Assembly (NCBI GenBank): GCA_021399435.1
Contig: JAJTUP010000010.1
Coordinates: 930,001-994,000 of the forward strand
Length of the DNA stretch: 64,000 nt
Reading direction: 5' to 3'
From: Diaporthe sp. PMI_573
Taxonomy: Eukaryota; Ascomycota; Sordariomycetes; Diaporthales; Diaporthaceae
Numbering within the stretch: the first letter of the stretch is position 1; the number at the start of each line of letters is the position of its first letter. Shown in pieces: positions 21,971 through 35,390 of the stretch. The position numbers were made by a program, and so were the translations under genes. The notes below the pieces were generated by a model. It was not told where the DNA came from and did not search any database. It worked only from the letters and a program-made list of their open reading frames with translations.

Positions 21971-24900
21971 TGAGGCGTATTCTGCCGCCACGGAACTTGC
22001 CAATGCTCAAGGCTGGTGTGGTGTTGCGCCCGCCCACAACTCGACCTGTTCCAGTGACAATGGACATTCTACAACAGGAAATGGGAGGGGAGGCGCAGAG
22101 ACGACCAGGCCCTGATCCTCTCTGCCTTCCACACGCAACCACCACCACTACTGTGTACCGCCATCTCAGTGACAGCCCACGAGGCTAGCCCATCTTCCCA
22201 ACCGCAGGATGAAACTGTGCTACCCACACAGACATGTGCTCCTCGCCATCAAACCGGGCCGACCTATCCGCCACCGCCCTTTCTCTGGCTCGCCGAGGAC
22301 GCCTGATGTGTTATACACGGTCTCGTGGCCATGACTGTGGTAGGACGCGTCAGTAACTCGGCAACTGCGGGTGATACCCAGCAGTGTGCCGACTGGGTGT
22401 AGGTCAGAACCTGCAGTTGAGCGTGACTTGAACCGCGAGGACCTTGCGCGCAAAGGGCGTGGCAGCGAAACGCCTGATGGGCCGCAGCCCATAGCTGGCT
22501 GCTATTACCAGACACGCCCAGCACAGGACGGGCTTCGAGAGGGCCTCCCGCCCAGCCCGAGTCCGTCGCCTCGCTCATGCCATTCCGGTCCTCCCTCTCC
22601 CCATCTCGCAGCCTGCGCAACATCTCAAAACAAAGGGAGACGCGTGTCGGGCCACTAGGCCCGGCTCCAATCTGCGCCTTGGGGGCCAGGGGCATCTCCT
22701 TCGCCTATCTTTCGAGAAGACGCCTCAGAACAGCTGCCATGCGCAACGCAGCTGGGCGGCACAGCGACAATCGATAACTCGGGACGCCTCCATCGCGGCG
22801 GCGGCGGATGCGCTCAAAGACACCCCCCCTGGTCTATACCAATGTGCGGATCCGCAGCAGCAAAAGATGGCTGCAGTCTCTCTCACTCAGGAGGGCTGCT
22901 TGAGAGCCGCCATCTGGGTGTGGAATCCAAAGCCCGTCCCCCCCCCCAAAACAAAACCCCGGCCACCTTCACCTCTCCACCCTGAGACTCCGGCGATTGG
23001 TAAGGCGGAATGGTCGGGTCGCACTGCATATTTTTGGGGGCAGACCTCGCGTGGTCTGGAGAGGGGGGATGTAGGGATCTGTGGCCGCATGCTGCAACAT
23101 CTGCGCAGGGCGCATATGTAGCCCAAAGGGCTTTGCTCTATGTTTGGACCTGGCCCGTGGAGTGGGTGTGGGAAAAGTCAGTAGGGTATATTTCATCACA
23201 CAAGGAAGCTTGCCCGCACGCAAGCTATAGCAGGCAGCCGGGATTTTTCATCTCATCTTGATCACCAGCAAAATTGCTACGGCGCAATTATTCCCACCTT
23301 CGGGAATACGAATGGGAATGGGGCCCCAAAGAGGAGGTGAAGGATCAGAGTGGTGGTGGTGGATTAACGATCCGGGACGGCCTTACCCCGGGCCCTGCGT
23401 CGTGGCTGGGTTTCTCCCTTCCCTTCCCTCCTCCCCCCCCTGCACTCCCCGGCAAACCGAGCAGTACGGTACGGACAGATCTGTGACAAAGAACAAGGCG
23501 GTCCGCAGGATGGAGAGCCCATGTCCCCCTCCCCCCAAGAAAGAGGGAAAGGGGGGAAATGGTAAGAGGGGGCCAAAAGCCACGTTGTGGGAATTAATGA
23601 CAAGGACACCTTTTGGGGGCCGAAGCAGAGAGAGAGAGGCAGGCACACCGGCGGCGCAGGACGCAATAACACACATCCTGAAATTTCCCAATGGCCCATT
23701 TCATCCACCACCACCACCACCATCGCAAGAGCGATCTCAGATGCGAGTGGAGGGTCACTGCACCGCATTGCATGCTGTACATTGCATGCTGTAGAATGTA
23801 CGGCACGCAACGCACGCACATTGTAGCACCGTAACCTGAGGTGGCCAATCGCCTACATACCTACATACAGGGAGAGGCACGTGTTGGGAATCACTTCAGA
23901 TGAGGCTACGCTTGCAGATGCCACAAAGTCGTGGCTTGACCTAGTAAACAAATCGCACGCGTCATGTTGTGATAGGTGCAGGTAGGCAGGCAGGCAAGCC
24001 GGCCAAAGCTTGGGTTCGTCTGAAATTCTGATATTGCGAGAACCAGCACCCTGATAGCCACAGTGCACCGGGTAAGCCATTCCCCGGTCACGGAGCGCCC
24101 TCCGAGGGGGATGGGAATAAGACGAAAAAAATAAGAACTGCCTTTTGCTTCCCTTCCCTGCGGTTGTCCCACAGGCATGTGCCACGAGGGCCCAGCGTGA
24201 CAGGGGGAAGCCAGGCATGGATATCACACGCATCAAGCTGGGGGGGCATGGTGGTGTGTGATCCGAGTCCCGCTCCGTACCCAATCGAATAACACGACCC
24301 GACCGGAGAGGCCCAAACAACCTTCTTCTTCGCGCAAAATGTGCAGGCGCCGCACAGCGGACGTGCCTTCGCGGGCTGCTGCTCGAACGGGCAAGGGAGA
24401 CCCTTAGCTGAACAGGAATTACAAGGAAGTCCCCGGCGCGTTCGTCATTAGACAAGACAAGTATAGAGACGCAAGCTACAGGGCAGGGGCTGTACCAGAA
24501 ACACAGCCCTGAAGCGAAGTCCCCAATCTCGCTATGGCATCGCGATGCCTAACCTAACTTTAATAATAACATTGAAAGTGAAGTTGATGGGAGGGACATC
24601 CCCAAATTGCTATTCGCGGTGCTCTAAATTCGGTTCGTCTCGGCCGACGAGCGACCCACCCGCGCCCTCACCTCACTGCGGCACGGCCTACTGCCGGCGG
24701 AGCTGTGCGCTGGGGCTCCCTGGGAATGTGCAGCTGGGGGGGGCTCTGGCTGGATTGGGCAAGCCGTTGACGGGCTCGCCAACCCAGCAGGCGGCTGGAG
24801 ACCAACCATGCCTTCCAACCTCCCTCGCAACACCCCCCGGATCGAGTAGCATGCAGAAGCGAAGTGATGGGTGATAGCTCTCCCTAAGCGAGGAATGCCC

Positions 24901-26766
24901 GTCGCTGAGTTGTCGTTTAACCAGCTCAGGCTCGGGCAGCCAGCCTAGCCAGCTAGCTTTGTGGCCTGACTTGGACAGATAGAGTGGTGAGTAAGCGAGG
25001 TCCCCGATTGCGACCATGCTATGGGCAGCTAGACACACAAGACTCAGGCTGTTGAAACCAAAGCGTCAAGCCCGAAGCGAAGCCATTGCATCGATCTCGC
25101 GATTTGCTTGGCGATTGTCATAAAGTCCGTCCGGGCACGAGATTGTCGCCTAGTAGCCGACTCCCACCCTATGGATTGTTACACAAGGTGGGGAGGTGTG
25201 TGGACAAAAGATCCCCGTCCGCACCGTTGGTACCAATCGCAAAACGGTCGGGGCGTGTGTTTTGCTGCAGACCCCCGTGAACCCCGCCCTCAGATGGGCG
25301 GGCGTGTGCCGGAGATGCGAGCGTTTCTCCCAGGTATTTCTGGCCAAGGGATTGGGGCTCTCGGATCCTCCGCGGCCGCCCGAGATTAACTTTCAGAGAG
25401 GACGGCCGCAAACATTAGGCCATGGTTCAGTTTGGCTGTGCCAAAATTGTGGTTCTGCCTATGCACCGGCGACATCATTGTGAGCTGGATCTGTCGAACA
25501 CATTTCCTAGAGAAGACGGGGACGGGGGCGAGTCTCACTTTCTCCCTTCCAGATGAGGGCCCCCGTGGTGTCAAGACGGAAGCAAGTACCTTGGTGATCA
25601 GGTCACGCACGTACCCGTTGTCAGACGTCTAATTGACTTTCGCCAGATTCCGCAGAGTTACATGGGCCCCGTAAGGCTAGGGCTTGCCCTATCAACAATC
25701 AACTGGAATTTGGGGGCCTGGGAAAACGCTCGTCCAGTAAGTCCGCGATAGAGATCTAGATAGGAATGTCCTAGAAGCGCACCGCGTAGCCGCTAAAGGG
25801 TGCAACGTGTACCAAGTTCATTTGGGAATTTGATTACACCGATAGCTCAGGCTCCTGTAGCACCGGTCGCATCGCGGCTTTGTAATCTCCCAAGCTTGGG
25901 TCTACCGGCTTAGAAATTGCATTTCGGGCCAGCCCAGGCCGGATCATGGGTGACAGGCGGCATAGAGGTGGGCAAGCCGTCCGCCGAGAGACCAATGATG
26001 TAGTTTGACGCGCCGTGCCCATGGCATGCAAGAATGCTTGCCAGGATCAAAGCATGTTCCATTTCGGGAAATCACTTTCATGGCGGTGAGGCTACCAAGA
26101 CGAGGAAGTGCCGATCAACTGGCGGATGCAAGTGCTCTACCGCGCGTGCATCTGAACCTGGTGCGTGACGCTGTGTTGGGAACCGCGTGTGGCCGCCGAG
26201 CATGGCCTTGCGCGATCAAACAGCTATCAATCATCCGCAAAGAGGGGGTAGGACATGGTGCGAGGTGTGCTGGGGGGGTAGATCGGCATCGCCGCGATGG
26301 TGCAGCTTCACTGACATCCGATGGGATTGGACGGGAGCCGTAGGGCTGAAGATGAGCCCCACACCCCAGACAGACCCGACAGAGGGGAACAGATCAGCAC
26401 GTAGCCGAGCCGGCTGTGGAGGGGGTACCCGACCAGGCATGCCTGTCAAGTCTTGTCAGCTGGCCCGTTGCTTGTTTGTGACACAGAAGAACACCCCCAT
26501 GCATCCATTCCTTGTATCTTGCCACCCAGGCGGCGCGCTGTCGCAGTGCCCATGGCCGTGGCCGTGGCTTGGCTTCCAGGGGGCTGGGCGATACTGGGTC
26601 GACTCTTCGCGAAGCAGAGAAGACATGACATGCCCTTGCATCTTGTACCGTGTATATCGCGGTCATTGATGAGCAGGGATGAGTCACTGACGGCGACGTG
26701 GTCAGTGCTCCACCCGTGGTCGTAGGGTTACACGGTGCACGTCCTTCCTTGGTGGTCGCACTGGTC

Positions 26767-26814
26767 GGGGAGATAGCTGGGGAGATAGCTGGGGAGATAG
26801 CTGGGGAGATAGCT
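26767..26814. repeat. 12-bp tandem repeat, four perfect copies
   Basis: The unit GGGGAGATAGCT occurs four times head to tail without mismatch and is flanked by unique sequence. Each unit contains GATAG. Being a multiple of three, it creates a false GEIA repeat frame. Confidence 0.95.
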
Positions 26815-27466
26815 GATCCTTCCCCTGACCTTGCGGAGTTGCTTACACAGCCCACACACCAAGTGTCGAGGACGGGCAGCTCATGTCGAGTGCGAAAAGG
26901 CCCTAGCCGCCCGGTGACAGCTCCACCCCCGGCATCGAGGACGAGCAGCCGGAGGCGCGGAGGGGATCGCTGTGGTCAAGCTCCGTGCGATCCGGCATTT
27001 GACCCCCGCGTCGCAGCGAATCAGAGACGCAAGCGTCCTCTCAATGGCTGTGAGCAAAGGCCGAGCCCGCCCTCTCGAGTCTGCCGATTCCACATGCCAA
27101 CCCGCCCTGCCGTGACGAGTGCGTGTCCACAGAGCGTGTTCAAAGGGCGTATTGAGCATCTGGCCAAACCATCGCAGACGGAGTGGGCAGCTGCCACAGT
27201 ATGGTAGAGGTCCAAATGGCACCATCTGGGATTGCCCGGCCCTTTGTCGGGAATCCTTAGTGGCTAGCTGGGAGCTAAGGGGCAGTGCCGAATGATACTT
27301 GCTAAAACTTGCCCGATACTACGCAGGTGGTGATATCAATCGTATCCGGTCAAGTCACGATTGTCAAATCCCGACACTCGGCCCACCCTGCCCTGCTCAA
27401 GCGCCTTTCCCAGTTCCCACATATTCCCGGTACTTGAGCGGTCGCTTGATAGGCAGCGAGGACGGA

Positions 27467-27518
27467 CCAGACCAGACCAGACCAGGACAGGGCAGGGCAG
27501 GGCAAGGCGAGGCGAGGT
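27467..27518. repeat. Compound pentanucleotide repeat (ACCAG / GGGCA / GGCGA)
   Basis: ACCAG units pass into GGGCA units and then GGCGA units over about 50 bp, which suggests stepwise expansion of a single pentamer. Confidence 0.75.
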
Positions 27519-28849
27519 GAGAGACACTGCACGAAACAGCGGAGAGACAGACTCCTGGCGCGGTGCGGTGGCAGTTCGTGCATGGCTGATGTCACCGGGC
27601 GAGGAGAGTGGGCGCGTGCGGGTGGTGCCGCCTGCTGGGCGACATGAACCACGAGGATGGGAGGCTCTGAGGCGGCGTCGGCCGATAGGAGCAGCGTGAC
27701 GAAGCTGGGCGGGCCAAGAGACTCAGGTACGGGGTTCGGTCATGTGTGGGCGTATCTCCGTAGAATTGTGCTCGAGTACTGTGGGTACGGGCGGGTGTGG
27801 GTGTGCATGTCGAGATTTGACGAGATGAGGTTATGTCGTGTGGTTAGTGTGTTGGGCGTGCGGTGTGATGTGCAATGTGCAGTGATGCAACGCTCGGCAA
27901 GAATGTCTGGGTCTCTTTGTCTCTGAGATGGGGCAATGCACATATTGGCCGCTTGGGAGAGGGCCCTTGCTCGTCCGCTCTTTCGTGGTGGGGTCCAGAA
28001 CTGGCTCACCAGGAAAGGGCGGGAGGGGCAAGGGTGGGAAGGAGGGCAGGGGTGGCGGGGAAAGACAAAAGGTGCACGCTTCCGTTGTCCCCAATGCGGG
28101 AACGTGACGGGCAGGCACCTGAACTGCGGCAGGAGCATGGGCCAGCGCAGGGGAGCTTGGGGAGCTTGGCTGCTTGAGTACCAGCCCTGTGTGCGTCTGT
28201 ACCTACTGTGGTCGGTAGGGCAGCACGGCAGGTACAGAGTGCAGTACTTGTGGTTGCTCCAGTCCGACTGCCTACGTACTGCAGTATGTACCCTTTTGTG
28301 TGGACCCGTAGAGTTCCACCGCATAAATCGAGGCCAGAACTGCGAGCAGAATGTAACAACTTGTGACCTTCAATAGTGTGATTGATCATTCAATCATTCA
28401 CTCATTCACCTACTAATTCAGTGCACCATCACATCGATCAATTTGATTATTGATCATCCATGCACTCACTCGCAGACTCGCAGCCCGCCTCAATGAAGTG
28501 GGCTGTCGATAGGCGGTGGGCCAAAACGGTGTCTCTTGACCGTTTGAACCATTTGAACCATCAATCGCACCTTCAATCACTCGGCTCTCCTCCACCACAT
28601 ACTGTACATACCTGGACCAGGTGGCTGTTGTTTCAACAGCCGGTAATGCAACCTCGGGCTCCGGTCCTTTTGTGGCCCATTAGCCCAAAGCGTCCACGGG
28701 ACTCGGGACACGGGCCCCTCCGCATGTTTGGCCTCCCTCGGTCCCGTACGCCCTTGCTTCGATCTACTGGTACTGGTGTGTCTGCAATCTGCAGTCTGCA
28801 GTCTGCCCAGCTCTCTGGGTCTGCACCCCTGCCGTCTATGCGAACGTGT

Positions 28850-28869
28850 ACACACACACACACACACAC
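28850..28869. repeat. (AC)n microsatellite
   Basis: About ten AC units, in the gene-free interval. Confidence 0.9.
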
Positions 28870-31800
28870 GCATCTCTTTATTATCTATCCAGCATACTAA
28901 GCCAAGATGCTGTCTCGAAATCATCGATCAAGATCATCATCAATGACGACAAGCACCAACAACACGAGCCCGTCACGTCCAAAGGCTGGGTCCTTTAGCA
29001 CGCTACTTGCGCGACTGCGCCTGGTTTCTAATCCTCACACATGCAACTTGCTGGCGCACCGTACAAGGTCCGTAGTAGTACTCCGTAGGCTTCGGTCGGC
29101 CTGAGTCACTGGACCACGGACTTTGCGGCTCAATATCGCTCCGTGCCAGCGGTCAACTCTGCATTGGCGGGCTGCTAACTATCGTGTCATGGGTGCTCAG
29201 CCACACCCGGTGCTTCGCTTCAGAAGGTCAAGGTGACGTTTTTGAGGCTGTCGGGTGGCCGGCTAGGGGCCCATGGCCCGGGACTTGCAGCCAATCCTTC
29301 GCGTATCAGGTCCTTGTTCCTCGCACGCGGGCCCTCGTCTACATGAGCCGTCACATCGCACAGCAAAAGACGGCCGCATCGACCTGGCTGCAGGGTTCAA
29401 TCACGACAATTACAACCCAATCCAGCCCACAATCTGGCCTAGCACTATGCCTCGTTTTCTCCCACTGGTAGGTCCATGCATTTCGCCTGTGCATTTTGGG
29501 CTGCTGTTCTGCAGGGCGTGTCCTAGATCAAAGCCCTTTCCCAGCTGAACCTCGCCTACCTTGCCGAGTACCGTCGTACGACGCTGCCCTCGGTCCCGTC
29601 GCCCTGCCGTGCTTGACAGATCACGCTCCCCCGCCATCACGCTGCATGGCGTCGTTTTCAGTGCCAATATATGAGCTGGTGCTTCTGCCCGACGTGTGCC
29701 AAATTGTCACTTGTCACTTTGGCCATGCAGGCGGTTACGAGCAATCTCCCGTTTCCTCGGCTCCTGTTCACGAGAGCCTCCATCACCCATCCCTCTCGCC
29801 CTTCTGTCCGAGCGGGCGTCTCTCGTAACCCTCGCCTCGAAAGCATTCTACGATCGTGGAGAGATATCTCAGGCCATCTACCAGAGTAACCGCGCGATCC
29901 GCTAACTAACCCGCCCAGGTCGCATGCCCAGCGTTAGGCCACTGGCCTACTCCAGCCCCATTCAGCCGCTCGTCTTGGTCGCCGAAGGCGATGCTCCCAA
30001 GGATAGACCGGGTCGGACCAGTCAGGACTGCTGCAAGGCCCATCGACGTGACATTTTTGGTATCATCCATACTCCATCAAGCGCCCTCCATCTTCCTTGT
30101 TGGCCTCAAAGCATTGTCTGGCTGAAATCGGCGCCACGCCCTCGTGATAAGCAAAGCTTGCGGTTCTATATCGTAATAGGTGCTGCGTCGCAGTATCCAA
30201 GCCACATCCACAAAGTAAAGCTCAACTCGCTGCATCGTGCCGAATGGGGCACACCGGTGTGGTGCAGTTCGTAGCTGGCAGTTCTCCATCTACTGTCACA
30301 CAAACCCTCACATGATCCCTTACTGATAAGGGCCCGGAAAACACTTGGGGATCAGAGGGAGGCTCTGCGACCTGGTCCCGTAGCCACAACCCGCATCCTC
30401 CTGGAGTGGAGTGGAGCGGTCAGGCATACCACCTTTGTCTCGCATTCAGGCGGGACTCTTTGGGGAATGAATGCCACAGGAGGAATGGTCGGGGGCTGGC
30501 TGCCAGAAAAAGACAGCCAAGTCGAGAGACAGCCAGCGCACGTCATGTCTCAGCCCGAGGCACATAACTTGCGCGTGCTCAAGCATTCCTGGCGGCCCAT
30601 CGTAGAGGCTTGCGGCTCTGTGGTGTGCACCAGAGCCGCAACCCAGGCCTTCTCTCCCTTGTTGCCTGGCTTTCTGAAGAGGGAGAATGCCCGCCTGACC
30701 GAGTATCGCTTTACCCACTGAGCCCTACACGTTTTGCACAGCCAGTCTTTTTCGCTGATCCCACATCATCAGCGCAGAAAGCGGCTACCTGTTATCTCAT
30801 TGGTTTCCAGCGCACCGGACCTCACCGTTGGGGCGTGTTCCCCTCCTTCTGTGTCAGCACTCTATCCCGCTCATAGGGCTGAAGAACTCTTCCCCTCTCC
30901 CCCCAAGGGGCCACGGAGATCGCCCTTGAGACAGACGGTGTGCTGACTGCTTCCTGCCGCCAAGGAAAGGCGGTCATCTAACCCACATGTGCCCTCACTC
31001 CCCTCGCATGGGGGCCGAGGGGGGAAATGGAAGGAGCGCGAAGTGGGAGAAACTTTGAACAAGGTACCCGGGCAAGTGAAAGTAAGCTGTCATCGCCGAA
31101 AGTACTCTGCGTGCATTGTTTGCTTTTCCGGCCATTCTTCTGGACCTTACTCATCCTCATTTCATCATGATGATCATGACACAAACCGAACGCCCAATGG
31201 TTCAACCTGACGGGGTACGGTGTGTATGTATGTCTCATCCTCATCTCCTCTCATCACCTTATTCGAACGACTGCGGGCGGGACGACGTGCCCAACCTCGG
31301 GCCTGCCGAGGTACATTGGCGTGACTTGTGAGAAAGCCACAGTCTTGTAGATCTGTAAAAGTAACTCCCAGACGCGCAAGTAGCAATGACTTGTGCTTCT
31401 TTTCTTTGCTTTTTGAATTTAGCAGCAAGGAACCGCCAGCTAGCAAGGGCGCACAAGTAACAAGACGTGCAGCAGTTCCCTTACCACAAGCGCGCGCACA
31501 ATAATTTTGAAACCCGTGATGACTCATGCCCAAGCTGTAAGGCTGCTCTGTGCTCTGTGTAAACCTTTCCGCTTCGAGTAATATCGCTGAGTTTGGAATG
31601 TCGAGTGTGGGCGTTGTGGAATCACTCGAGGGACCTGGCTGTTGCAACGTTCCCAGTACGAACTGCCCTTCACCGACGGCCGCGGCCGCCGCAAGGATAT
31701 GGCTTACTACAGCTGTGATGCCTCTGGAGAAAAACGTGGTAATGACCGCATAACAGGTGACCTTTTCCCCCTTTCTTTCTAGAACATCGGACTGTGTGGC

Positions 31801-33866
31801 TGTGGTCTGGGTATGCACTGCATGCTCGTGGAGTACAACGGCCATCATGGGCCCAGAATAGGGTGGCAAGTGCGGCGGTAGGGCGGCCGCGCCTTGCGAG
31901 CGATGTGCAGATCGCGGAGAGATCTCCTGCCTGGTCACCTCGCACGGCTCTTCGTGCCTGCGTAAGGTCGAAGATCTAGATATCTTTAGAAATGGCTCTT
32001 TTTTTTGCACAATGTGCTGTGATATCATAGTATGTGAGGCGAATGAGACGTATGTCGGTCGCTTCTCTGTCAGGGAGACAGGCCCAGACAAGACCTACGT
32101 GCCCCAAGAACAACTCGTGGCAAGCGTTTCGTGGCTATTCCGGGAGAAGCTGAATTCACGTCTCACTCTTATTGGACTTCTGTGCTTTGTTAAATCAGTG
32201 ATAACCACAAAGTGGAACTGTCTGTGCCTGATATTTTTGGTCTCATCTGTGCGTTACTGGATGGCGCCGCACGCCGGCCTGTGTAAGCCTTCGTATGTGC
32301 ATTGCAGTACGGGGTCAATTAGAGAACTTCGATGCAATTCAAGCATAGAAAGGATAGTAGGCAAAACACGCTATAGTGGTTCCTGAAGCCTTGCTACTGT
32401 TTGCTGATCGCTCTTGAGAAGCAATCAATGGGACTGTGGCGGGAGCACTTCACCTTTCAGACTTTCTTGAAAAGAATAGCCAGACCCAATTCATTGAGAG
32501 TTTGCACAATTCTATCACTAATTCATTTGACTGGATACAACAACTGTGTCTTAGCACACGTGTCAACTCCTATCCTCCTAGGCCGCGAAGCCCGACGTCT
32601 ATCAAGACTTCATTGAGGTGGAATAGTCTGAATGAGCACTTGAGTCTCAGAAACTCGATCAGAAGAGCCGGCCACCAGTGATTTGATCTGGAATTAAGTA
32701 ATTAATACACTGATGTTGACTGTCTATTATGTCCAAGGCTGCGCATGATTACAGTTTCTATGCCAGTGGAGGCTTCGTTGCAGTTAAAAGTCACTTCTTC
32801 TCGTACAAGATATTTGTATACTGCTATGGCTCCATAAACGAGCGAGTAAATGAGCAAGGTGCCTAAATAGTTGACAAAAACAAGTATGCAGAGCTGAACA
32901 TCAACAGACTGGCGCGCACGGGCAGACGCCCCCAAACAACGTCGTAATCTGGGCTTGTGCCCAATTGCGCCACCGAAATTGACCATGCACGCAACGGGCA
33001 ACTCATTCCAAGGCTCGTGGGTGTTTAATCCGCCGGTGATATTGGCATGGATTCTTCCCAGGGGTTGGGCCCAGAATGCATCACGGCGATATTCGGATCT
33101 AGAAATACGAACGGAGAGGCTGGAGTGGGCCCAGTCTCCCGGGAAGGAGGGTGGATTCATGAATCCCACCATGAAGGTGGTTGGGCGGGTATGCTCAGTG
33201 CCTGTATACTCCAGAGGAGCACGTATTCACGGCTCCATTACCTACCATTTCTACGACAGCCAAACTCCGACGAACCATTGGGACCGGGTCATCATCCTTG
33301 GAACATGAAGACTTCATCGCTGGTCGGGGACGGCGTCTCGCTTCCTTCGACCCCCTTCGATTCCAATCCGCCTGCATTGCGCCGTACACCGGATTTCCTC
33401 ATGCCTGGGCTCTAAACCACACACACGGCTTTCCCCGATACAGGTCACAGTCTGCTGCGACTCGGGCGTTGCGTTCGAATCCAGCGGGGATGCCTTGTCC
33501 AAAACCTCTCGCCCATTCCCCGCGCTGCCCGAGTGCCGAAAAGAATAAGGGCCCGGACGGCTTCTTCCCATAGCCTATTGTAGGAGATTTTAAGACAGAA
33601 TGCTTGGACCTGATATCGGGACAGCCAAATGTGTACTCCCTTTTGAATTAGCCAACTACTCTAACCCTCTTCGCGGATGCTACTCTTAGAGTGATCGTTA
33701 GTTGTCAAAGCGAGAATGTTTCATGGCTCCCTGCACGTTCTCCTCCCCCATGTTTCGAGACATACGGGTTCCTGAAACGCCATCCGAACCCTGTAACATG
33801 TGCAAATACCCGTATAATAGCTGTTTATCAAAGCTTAATTCCTCGCCTGAAGTATAATCTTGGCAA

Positions 33867-35390
33867 ATGTTTTCCGGGTGGACTTGTTTGTTCAGTACTT
33901 TTCTTTCCACGGCCGCTGGCATCAAAAGCTTCGTTCCAACACCGCCAAGAATCACCACATCTCGGGATTTGTCGTTGATGTCACTAATTACTTCGTTTCC
34001 GCACCATGCCCTGGGCGGCGCTGGGGACGTCTGCGGATCCGGTGTCGGCTTATTTGCTGCAAACGCGTGCCCCCAACTCGATAGCCTTGACTCCCAGCTA
34101 TGGTCTGAGCCTAAGTACTGGAGCCCTTGGACTCATCGACCGTACTGCCAAGGAGCGTGGTGCGTGCACACGCATGCCCTGGTGTCATGCGGTCAAGGGA
34201 TCAGCATCATCACGCATCGCTCGGGAGAGCAAGACGCCATGGCAGCCCTGGATACCCTGAGCCATACCCCGGACGGGGCTGACTGCGCAACGCAAGCGGG
34301 AGGCCTGGGTCCAAACTCTGATGCCGATGACCTCCATGACAGAGACAGCTTCTACGAGGTCAGAGACTCCAAGGGCAAGGGCAAGGGAGTATTTGCGACT
34401 CGCAAGATCCCACGTGGCTCGATTATCATGGTGGACCATCCCGTAATTCTCAAATTGGAGCCAGGAATAAATAACCATGTCCTCTCCGAAGACCAGCGAA
34501 GCCATCTCTTCGACCAGGCAGCAACACAACTGTCTAATCCAGACCAAGTCCTGGGTCTAGCTCAGCATGAGGGATTCACAGGCTCACAGGCGGAGAACGC
34601 TGCGAATTACAATAGTTTCCAGATTGACATTGGCAATGCCACTTATAGCGCGGTATTCCCTCGTGTTTCGGTAAGTATCTCCGAGACCACTGCTTCGGCA
34701 AACTGGTAACATGTTAAACTCCAGAGGATAAATCACGCATGTGTTCCAAAGTGAGTAACATAAGCCCCAGTGCTCCAGTAGAAGGAACTTTCTGATACTT
34801 ATGATTTCATCCACAAGCTGCCGAGCCAAGTGGTCGCCAAAGACTTTATCGCAGACAATTTGGACGCTGAAAGACATCCAGCCTAGGGAAGAGCTGTCGA
34901 TCAGCTGTAAGGGTCAAAGATATGTCTTGAAATCGAGACACCACTAACGCACAAGCTTCTTCCAGACATACCAATGGGGCCGGACTGGAGGTGGCATCAT
35001 CGCCAACATGAGCTCAGAGACAACTGGAATTTCGCATGTACTTGTTCACTGTGTTCTGCCGGTGCAAGGAAACGACAAGCCTCAGATGAACGGAGAGCGA
35101 AATTTGCAGCCCTGGCGCAAGAGTATCACCAGCTCGATCACGGCGATGCCAAGGGGTCACAGAAGGCAGTGCAGATACTAGAACGGGCGATGAAGATCAA
35201 CCTGGTGGAGCCGATGTTGACGAGTGCGACGCCCTTATTGCTCCAGGCTGCGTGGACGGCATACCGGGGCGGGCACGTTGCAACGGCGAGGAGTTACGTA
35301 GAGAAGATCGAGAAAGATATGAAAGCCAGAGGATTTGAAGACGAAGGGGATAAAACGTCATTGGAAAAGATCAAAGGTTTGCTGAATTAA
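33867..35390 (+). CDS. SET-domain protein with post-SET cysteines and a signal-like N-terminus
   Basis: Four exons: 33867-34670, 34725-34750, 34818-34906, 34966-35390; 1344 nt, 447 aa. SET domains transfer methyl groups from S-adenosylmethionine to lysine. From residue about 160 there is FYEVRDSKGKGKGVFATRKI (SET-N); the 26-nt exon 2 gives RINHACVPN, completed by CRAKWSP from exon 3 (AdoMet-binding NHxCxPN); then WTLKDIQPREELSISY, and FACTCSLC (post-SET zinc cysteines, residue about 330). The C-terminus is helical, repeat-like (AVQILERAMKINLVEP). Introns are 54, 67 and 59 nt; the last has a CTAAC branch. The N-terminus begins MFSGWTCLFSTFLSTAAG, which looks like a signal peptide, then carries a YWSPWTHRPYC block that I associate with a group of fungal SET proteins. 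The start is the least certain part; another upstream exon or start is possible. Confidence 0.86.

Larger units (their letters stand above)
15276..33866. other. Gene-free interval, 18.6 kb, upstream of the bZIP gene
   Basis: Scanned on both strands: no reading frame shows a domain, signal peptide plus cysteine pattern, or exon chain that I can defend. Base composition is GC-balanced, and AT-rich RIP-like islands or terminal repeats of transposons are not evident. Simple repeats are frequent. The interval holds the bZIP promoter at its left end (a TATA-like ATATAAG lies near 15504) and the SET-gene promoter at its right end. It may contain non-coding transcripts or long-range regulatory DNA, but nothing in the sequence proves this. 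Confidence 0.5.

Noticed and set aside
31174..32091. 305-codon minus-strand open frame in the gene-free interval
   Set aside because: It opens with TTG, not ATG, has no recognisable domain, signal peptide or splice context. It is the longest unexplained frame of the interval and could be re-checked with transcript data, but sequence alone does not support a gene.
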